Positions 7,413 to 11,660 of a stretch of DNA of 11,660 nt are shown here, piece after piece. The position numbers and the translations under genes are program-made. The stretch is from an uncultured Armatimonadota bacterium (GTDB taxonomy: Bacteria > Armatimonadota > Armatimonadia > Armatimonadales > Armatimonadaceae), in the NCBI GenBank assembly GCA_903924445.1, contig CAIYBQ010000092.1, forward strand, positions 1-11,660, in the 5' to 3' direction. The notes beneath the pieces were generated by a model that worked only from the letters and a program-made list of their open reading frames with translations, was not told the origin of the DNA and ran no database searches. Each line of letters begins with the position of its first letter. Position 1 is the stretch's first letter.

Positions 7413-8450
7413 TCAGCGCAAGCCAGCGGCAAACTTGCGGATTGCATCATCGGGTAGGGGTGCGATTACGACATGCATCACGCCATCGGCGTTCCACACA
7501 TACCCACGCCGTCCACCTGGGATTTGTCGGAACGCAGGCTCGCTTGTCGCTGGCCCCCGCCCACCCTTAATCCGGGAATAGGACAACACACTCGTTCCAT
7601 TTCCCCAGTGCTGCGTCACCCACTTGCCACCATTCGTGACTTCCACAAATTGCGGTGTGTAGCCAGCAGGGACATTTGTGGATGTCCGAAACGCAATTCC
7701 AGCCTTTTCGGCATCTGCAAAGGTCGCGTGGATAACGCTGACATCCCGCTTGATCGAGATACCCGCCGGGGGCTTTGGCTCGGAAAAGTCGATGGCTTTG
7801 AGGTCAGCATTGAGCTGCACGGATGTGAAGTACGAGGAGCGGAGCACGCGTCCTGAGCTATCCCGCTCTTCAGATTTGAGCTGCAGGCCTGTCTCGCGGT
7901 CAATCCAAAACTTGCGGGTGATGCCCATAGCATCGAGTCTTGGCGACACGACAACAATATCGACAGGGCGTCCAGCAATCGCATCATCGCCAGTCTTGAC
8001 CGCTTTCAGCGAGTCTTTCAGCTGAACGAGAAGCTCACGATTACGGTCGGCGTTTTGCGACTGCATCGAGTTACGCTCGACCAATGTACCCATGCGTAGT
8101 GACAACACCCACCAATGCTTGAGGTCATCCACGATGACATCGCCGCGCTTGTCGGCCGATTCACGCCGGGAGCCACGCTTAGGGTCTACCCAGACATCAA
8201 ACTCAACCGTACCGCCTCGGAATGTCACCACTTCACGCGCTGAATACGCAACAGACTTCGTCGCACGAGTCATCCGGAAGAGCGCACGACGTGCATCCCG
8301 TTCTTCGTGAGGCCCATCGAAGTGACGACGCTCACCGCCATCTTGCCGTTGCTTTGACTGCCGGTCAGGGGATGTTTGTGCCATAGATGCTGAAGCTGTA
8401 AGCATCAACAGGCCAGGCAAAAGCATCGCATGCCAGAGCGCGATTTTCAC
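7413..8450 (-). CDS. Secreted MucB/RseB-like regulator of the ECF sigma factor
   Basis: The 345-residue protein has an N-terminal signal peptide (hydrophobic about 5-20, likely cleavage after ASMA near residue 24) and a basic low-complexity spacer. A LolA-fold-like domain follows. A block around residues 160-215 (GRPVDIVVVSPR, then FWIDRETGLQLKSEERDSSGRV) is characteristic of MucB/RseB. The C-terminal part (GRRGYVWNADGVMHVVIAP) matches the second RseB-type domain. In proteobacteria RseB binds the anti-sigma factor outside the membrane and senses lipid or lipopolysaccharide. Here the gene directly follows an ECF sigma/anti-sigma pair, its GTG start overlapping the anti-sigma stop by four bases (GTGA). 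The role is inferred from family and position; a related LolA-like outer-membrane role is the main alternative. Confidence 0.82.
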   Translation of the reverse strand: MKIALWHAMLLPGLLMLTASASMAQTSPDRQSKQRQDGGERRHFDGPHEERDARRALFRMTRATKSVAYSAREVVTFRGGTVEFDVWVDPKRGSRRESADKRGDVIVDDLKHWWVLSLRMGTLVERNSMQSQNADRNRELLVQLKDSLKAVKTGDDAIAGRPVDIVVVSPRLDAMGITRKFWIDRETGLQLKSEERDSSGRVLRSSYFTSVQLNADLKAIDFSEPKPPAGISIKRDVSVIHATFADAEKAGIAFRTSTNVPAGYTPQFVEVTNGGKWVTQHWGNGTSVLSYSRIKGGRGPATSEPAFRQIPGGRRGYVWNADGVMHVVIAPLPDDAIRKFAAGLR

Positions 8451-8989
8451 CAGGATCCGCCGGTTGCCATATCGGATGCAACGACGACGACACCGGATGT
8501 ATCTCCAAGGCTTTGGGTTGCGCTTGCGGCATGGTGTTGGTTTGCGAGCTCGGAGAGAACTGCAGTTTCATCGGATGCCGCTGCGGTCTGTACGGCGCCA
8601 GTCTTTACGGTTGGCACACGGGAGACATAGACAAAGCCAAGGCTTGCGACGACCGATGCCACTGCAACGACAGGAATCGCCACGTGTCGACGGCGCGCAG
8701 GCTTGACATAGGATGGTAACCAAACGCGCATCCACCACGGGGACGGCTTGAGCTTGACATCGGCAATGCGGGCTGCAAGCCGCGCTTCGAAATCCTGCCT
8801 TGGTTCAACGGATGGAAGTGTACGGAGCAACGTCTGAGTCATCCGGAGCTCACGCTCAATCGTGCGGCAAACCTGGCACGATGCCATGTGACGCTCGAAA
8901 GAGATACGGTCATCGGTGGAAAGGTTTCCATCGATGTAGCCGACAATCGTCTGCTCCGCGTTGGGACACGTAATCAACTTGGTCTCCAT
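8447..8989 (-). CDS. Zinc-finger anti-sigma factor, single-pass membrane protein
   Basis: Has 180 residues from the ATG at 8989 (sharing one base with the sigma factor stop, TGATG). A GTG at 8992 would add one residue, and a GGAG site suits either. The N-terminal domain carries the ZAS/zf-HC2 pattern: Cys8, then His34-x3-Cys38-x2-Cys41. A basic stretch (about 96-102) leads into one transmembrane helix (about 103-122), then a ~58-residue extracytoplasmic tail rich in Ala, Ser, Val and Thr. Such proteins hold the ECF sigma factor at the membrane and release it after regulated proteolysis or redox/zinc change. Operon position between the sigma factor and an RseB-like protein fits that role. Confidence 0.93.
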   Translation of the reverse strand: METKLITCPNAEQTIVGYIDGNLSTDDRISFERHMASCQVCRTIERELRMTQTLLRTLPSVEPRQDFEARLAARIADVKLKPSPWWMRVWLPSYVKPARRRHVAIPVVAVASVVASLGFVYVSRVPTVKTGAVQTAAASDETAVLSELANQHHAASATQSLGDTSGVVVVASDMATGGSW

Positions 8990-9570
8990 CACTCTGTCTC
9001 CAAATAGGGTCGCAGCGAATCCCGCAGTGCGACGCGTGCGTTGAATATCCTTGACTTCACCGTTCCGAGCGGGATTCCCTCCACGCCGGCGATTTCGTCG
9101 TAAGACATCCCTTCGACATCAAACAGAATCACTGCAGAACGCAGCTTTGCGGGCAATTTAGCCAGCGCGCTCTCAATATGATCGGCAAGCTCACGGCGCC
9201 CCACGAGGACCTCAGGAGCCATCGACATGTCTGGGACATCCCGGGATGCTTCTTCTTCGCCGACCTGTATAGGTGCATCGAGTGATGTCACCAGCCGGCG
9301 GGAATTCTTTGTTCTCCGGAAGCGGTCCACGGCGAGGTTTCCAGCGATCCTGAAGAGCCACGTTGAGAGGCTGGCCTCAGCACGAAATTTGCCGATGTTT
9401 GTATACATCCGGATGAAGACTTCCTGTGTAAGGTCATCCGCATCCTCAGCATTCCCGGTCATGCGATAGAGGTAGTGATAAATCTTGGTCTTATAGCGGG
9501 CAACAATCGCATCAAATGCAGACGCATCAGCGCGTTGGCACCGTGCTATAAGCTCGGCATCCTGGTGCAT
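8989..9570 (-). CDS. ECF-family RNA polymerase sigma factor
   Basis: The 193-residue protein (start MHQDAELIARC at 9570) has the standard ECF length. Region 2 spans about 15-87, with GNAEDADDLTQEVF (39-52) and the promoter-melting segment STWLFRIAGNLAVDRFRR (69-86). Region 4 spans about 127-184, with a helix-turn-helix in SYDEIAGVEGIPLGTVKSRI. An acidic linker (about 98-122) joins them. A GGAG lies 13 bases before the ATG, somewhat far; the frame stays open for 33 more codons upstream, but those do not resemble the family. It directs transcription of a regulon released by the co-encoded anti-sigma factor. The subgroup resembles RpoE/SigW-type envelope-stress factors. Confidence 0.95.
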   Translation of the reverse strand: MHQDAELIARCQRADASAFDAIVARYKTKIYHYLYRMTGNAEDADDLTQEVFIRMYTNIGKFRAEASLSTWLFRIAGNLAVDRFRRTKNSRRLVTSLDAPIQVGEEEASRDVPDMSMAPEVLVGRRELADHIESALAKLPAKLRSAVILFDVEGMSYDEIAGVEGIPLGTVKSRIFNARVALRDSLRPYLETE

Positions 9571-9656
9571 TGTTATTGATGGTCTCCAAAATGTGGCGAT
9601 TGGCATTGTTTTCGCATTCGCAAGCATTGGTTGATGCCTGACGACTCCATGCGTAC

Positions 9657-9685
9657 TCTGACGTACCACAGGTTGTCAAGGTTCA
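9657..9685 (-). promoter_or_regulatory. ECF-type promoter candidate upstream of the sigma operon
   Basis: On the minus strand TGAACCT (complement of 9679-9685) is followed after 16 bases by GTCAGA (complement of 9657-9662). The GAAC core with a GTC -10 at this spacing resembles RpoE-like ECF promoters, which often autoregulate. It lies about 85-115 bases before the sigma factor start. A perfect TTGACA (complement of 9674-9679) overlaps it but has no convincing -10 at 16-18 bases. The region 9571-9729 is shared with the divergent ccmA gene, for which only a weak TTGTCA (9673-9678) is seen. Confidence 0.45.
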
Positions 9686-9729
9686 ATCATACCCTCGGAT
9701 GTCGGCTGGAAAGGCTCTGCGCGTGTAAC

Positions 9730-10356
9730 ATGAATTTGATGACTGTCGAGTTGACGTTGGCAAGCCTTACGAAGCGCTATGGTGGCCGAAAGATATTGAA
9801 TAAGCTTGAGCTGACTGCAGCCGGCGGCGAGATTATCGGCGTCTTCGGTCCAAATGGCTCCGGTAAAAGCACCTTACTCAGGTGTATCGCGGGGCTCCTT
9901 CGCCCAAGCGCCGGCGACGTAAAATTACGCGTCAACAATGCCGATTGCAGCGCTCCAGCATTGCTCCGCTCGATGGTCGGCTATGTCTCCCCTGAGCTAA
10001 ACCTCTATCCTGAGCTGTCGGCGCGGGAGAACCTCCAGTTTTTCGCGGCTGTAACAAGTCGCCCGAGCAAGCCTATTCCGGAATTGCTGGCGCATGTTGG
10101 TCTCGGCAAGCGCCTCGATGACCCGATTGGCAATTACTCAAGCGGGATGCGGCAGCGGGTACGCCTCGCCCTTGCGGCACTGCATGAGCCGGCGATTCTT
10201 CTCCTGGATGAACCGGGCCTGGCTCTTGATGAAGCTGGTCAGGAAGTTGTCCTGACGATGATCCGAGAGCAGCAGAAACGCGGCGGGATTGTCATTCTTG
10301 CGACAAATGATCAGCGTGAGCGTGAGCTCGTCCAGAGGCATATCCATGTGGGTTAA
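9730..10356 (+). CDS. ccmA: Heme exporter ATP-binding protein CcmA
   Basis: The 208-residue ABC ATPase has Walker A GPNGSGKST (40-48), signature SSGMRQR (137-143) and Walker B ILLLDE (156-161). It is assigned as CcmA by the downstream ccmB and ccmC genes and the short, single-domain length. With CcmB and CcmC it forms the complex that uses ATP to release heme-loaded CcmE during cytochrome c maturation. The start (MNLMTVEL, ATG at 9730) was chosen by domain alignment; ATG 9739 is an alternative. Two atypical positions are the Q-loop region, which reads GYVSPEL with no Gln, and the switch His, which is Asn193 (LATND). The gene overlaps ccmB by 11 bases. A generic ABC exporter ATPase would be the alternative call. 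Confidence 0.85.
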   Translation: MNLMTVELTLASLTKRYGGRKILNKLELTAAGGEIIGVFGPNGSGKSTLLRCIAGLLRPSAGDVKLRVNNADCSAPALLRSMVGYVSPELNLYPELSARENLQFFAAVTSRPSKPIPELLAHVGLGKRLDDPIGNYSSGMRQRVRLALAALHEPAILLLDEPGLALDEAGQEVVLTMIREQQKRGGIVILATNDQRERELVQRHIHVG

Positions 10357-11053
10357 AGAAACGCTGGCGATTGCCGGCAAGGAGCTGCGAACGGAGTGGC
10401 GTTCCCGGGTTGCGCTCGCAAGCCTTGGACTCTTTGTGGCATGTTCCATTGCACTAGTTGCCCTCTCGACGGCACGTATCCCCCTCAATGGTGAAGGTGG
10501 AAAAGAAATCGGAAGCCAGATTGCGGCAGCTCTTATCTGGATACAAGTCTGCTTTGCGAGTGCGATGGGCCTTGGCCGGGCGTTTGTCGTGGAGTCTGAG
10601 CGCGGGACGATGACGGCGCTCCGCTTGCACACGCGGGCGACTGCGGTGTGGGCAGGGAAGTTTATTGGAAACACACTGCTGCTGCTTGGGGTCTGTGTGA
10701 TTACGGTCCCGATGACCTGTGGTGTCCTCGGCGTCACCGTCAAGCACCCCTTTGCATTGATTGCGGTGGTGATCCTGGCGGCGATCGGGATGGGAGCTGT
10801 CTTTACAACAACCGGTGCCCTCGTCGCACAGACCAGTGCACGTGGTGGCTTGCTGGCAGCACTCTCGTTTCCAGTCTTGTTACCAGCGTTTGTTAGTGGT
10901 GTGGATGGGACACTCCGCGCAATCGGTTGGCGGTTGTCGGCATCATCCGCATTCCTCGATACATCGGGGGGAATCCTCGTGCAATTACTGAGTTATGCCG
11001 TCCTAGCGATTGCGGCATCACTCTTGCTATTCGATGCTATCTGGAACGACTAA
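10346..11053 (+). CDS. ccmB: Heme exporter membrane protein CcmB
   Basis: The 235-residue membrane protein has about six hydrophobic helices (roughly 22-42, 57-78, 104-128, 136-160, 168-186, 210-232). It carries CcmB features: an N-terminal cytoplasmic KELRTEWRS segment, an acidic-basic ERGTMTALRL loop (85-94) that in the family contacts CcmA, and an LSFPVLLPAF segment (173-182). It is the permease partner of CcmA in the cytochrome c maturation complex. Start at 10346: an AGAGG site sits 7 bases upstream and the reading frame overlaps the end of ccmA by 11 bases, so translation is likely coupled. An upstream in-frame ATG at 10289 would extend deeper into ccmA and is not favoured. Confidence 0.92.
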   Translation: MWVKETLAIAGKELRTEWRSRVALASLGLFVACSIALVALSTARIPLNGEGGKEIGSQIAAALIWIQVCFASAMGLGRAFVVESERGTMTALRLHTRATAVWAGKFIGNTLLLLGVCVITVPMTCGVLGVTVKHPFALIAVVILAAIGMGAVFTTTGALVAQTSARGGLLAALSFPVLLPAFVSGVDGTLRAIGWRLSASSAFLDTSGGILVQLLSYAVLAIAASLLLFDAIWND

Positions 11054-11236
11054 AAGTAAATAGAGTTTATATGTTTGGAATTTCAATACATTGGACCTGA
11101 TGTTCCGAACATTTTTGACAATCATAGGACTATACGTGTGCTGTAGGTAGAATCTAGGATGTAGGTGTTAGTAATACATCGATGATGCCAGTGGCACGTG
11201 GAACCCGGGACAAACGATAGGTGGTACGTTAATTTT
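11054..11236. promoter_or_regulatory. AT-rich ccmB-ccmC spacer with palindrome
   Basis: These 183 bases hold no open frame of note and are clearly more AT-rich than the flanks. A perfect 13-base palindrome, ATGTTCcGAACAT (11100-11112), stands two bases before a consensus TTGACA (11115-11120) on the + strand. No convincing -10 lies 16-18 bases beyond. The element TAGG recurs three times between 11144 and 11172. The layout suggests that ccmC may have its own regulated promoter and is not simply cotranscribed with ccmAB. The class of regulator cannot be told. Confidence 0.35.
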
Positions 11237-11660
11237 ATGGAACGAGAAATGACGCCGGTAGCAAAAGGAGCACTTTTTGTGTTTACTGCAGGCTGCCTAA
11301 GCTACATATTCCTCAAGGTACCAGCAGCACAAGGGTTCGCAAACCCTGACCTCGCCCGTCTCGTAACCATGCACCTTCCTTGCGCCTATGTTGCCTTGGT
11401 TGCTGCTGTGATCGCTGCCTGGCACGGCATTGCCTATCTCCGCAAGCGCGACCTGTCATCCGATATCAAGTCGTATGTCGGAGCGAAAATCGCTTTCCTT
11501 TACTGCTTCCTTACAACCATCACGGGCTCGATGTTCGCAAAGGTTCAGTGGGGTTCGTATTGGAACTGGGATCCCCGCCAAACCGCGGTTGCTGTTCTTC
11601 TGCTTGTCTACGCGGCGTACTTCACGCTCCGAGCCAGCATCGAGGATCCTGAGCGCCGCG
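11237..11660 (+). CDS. ccmC: Heme-handling protein CcmC, 5' part (3' end outside window)
   Basis: From the ATG at 11237 the frame is open to the window end, giving 141 complete codons of a protein usually about 220-250 residues. Visible are the first hydrophobic helix (about 10-27), the conserved periplasmic His46 in MHLP, two further helices, and the tryptophan-rich heme-handling motif WGSYWNWDPRQT (105-116). The sequence just before it (KIAFLYCFLTTITGSMFAK) is also strongly CcmC-like. CcmC binds heme with CcmE outside the membrane and is the third part of the CcmABC complex. An ATG at 11249 is an alternative start. The call rests on the W-rich motif plus position after ccmAB; CcmF/CcsA relatives share the motif but are longer and differ around His46. 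Confidence 0.93.
   Translation, partial: MEREMTPVAKGALFVFTAGCLSYIFLKVPAAQGFANPDLARLVTMHLPCAYVALVAAVIAAWHGIAYLRKRDLSSDIKSYVGAKIAFLYCFLTTITGSMFAKVQWGSYWNWDPRQTAVAVLLLVYAAYFTLRASIEDPERR

Noticed and set aside
9685..9692. TATGAT box on the minus strand as a housekeeping -10 for the sigma operon
   Set aside because: No acceptable -35 hexamer is found 16-18 bases upstream.
10138..10743. 201-codon minus-strand open frame
   Set aside because: Antisense to the ends of ccmA and ccmB, both strongly supported.
11100..11112. SOS/LexA box
   Set aside because: The palindrome has TGTTC and GAACA half-sites separated by one base in the opposite order to Gram-positive GAAC-N4-GTTC boxes, and it precedes a heme-handling gene.
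1..11660. CRISPR arrays, tRNA genes, insertion sequences, phage or toxin-antitoxin genes
   Set aside because: No regularly spaced direct repeats, tRNA-like cloverleaf, transposase or integrase motif, or attachment-site pair was seen on either strand.

Overview
The window is a compact, moderately GC-rich (mid-50s %, estimated by eye) bacterial chromosomal segment. It has short intergenic gaps, frequent GTG starts and GGAG-type ribosome binding sites. Gene content resembles a free-living, probably aerobic bacterium with an envelope stress sigma factor, VKOR-type disulfide formation and Ccm-type heme export. Armatimonadota or a neighbouring Terrabacteria-like phylum is my guess from gene content and protein style. 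It is an inference and not demonstrated. No insertion sequence, integrase, phage gene, tRNA, rRNA or CRISPR array was seen.

Layout, left to right. (1) The 3' part of an MFS transporter on + (2-910), cut by the window edge. It converges, with 2 bases between stops, on a large minus-strand gene (913-2955) for a CpsD-like P-loop ATPase with a very long acidic tail. Upstream of that on - is serA, a full-length 527-residue 3-phosphoglycerate dehydrogenase (3037-4620), with a ~170-base leader. (2) A tightly packed minus-strand operon (7310 down to 4791): VKOR-family membrane protein, membrane-anchored DsbA-like thioredoxin protein, histidine phosphatase, cysteine (dual-specificity-type) phosphatase and a small two-helix membrane protein. 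Junctions are an 11-base gap, direct abutment, a 1-base overlap and a 4-base overlap, and a good sigma-70-like promoter precedes the first gene. (3) A minus-strand sigma operon (9570 down to 7413): ECF sigma factor, zinc-finger transmembrane anti-sigma factor, and a secreted MucB/RseB-like regulator, joined by 1- and 4-base overlaps. An ECF-like promoter candidate sits upstream. (4) Divergently on +, ccmA and ccmB overlap by 11 bases. After a 183-base AT-rich gap comes the start of ccmC, which runs off the window end.

How the genes fit together. VKOR reoxidises the DsbA-like protein, giving a two-component extracytoplasmic disulfide pathway. CcmABC supplies heme to the same compartment for cytochrome c maturation, which depends on thiol chemistry. 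The ECF sigma/anti-sigma/RseB-like triad between them is a plausible sensor of envelope state, but nothing shows that it controls its neighbours. serA is serine biosynthesis. The CpsD-like ATPase probably belongs to polysaccharide or surface regulation and may be cotranscribed with serA.

No clearly new multi-gene system is visible. The points most worth a second look are the CpsD-like ATPase (Walker A Lys replaced by Arg, long acidic linker, unrecognised C-terminal region), the CcmA with altered Q- and H-loop residues, the five-gene redox/phosphatase operon, the RseB-like stress triad, and a strong local excess of the hexamer CGGATG/CATCCG.
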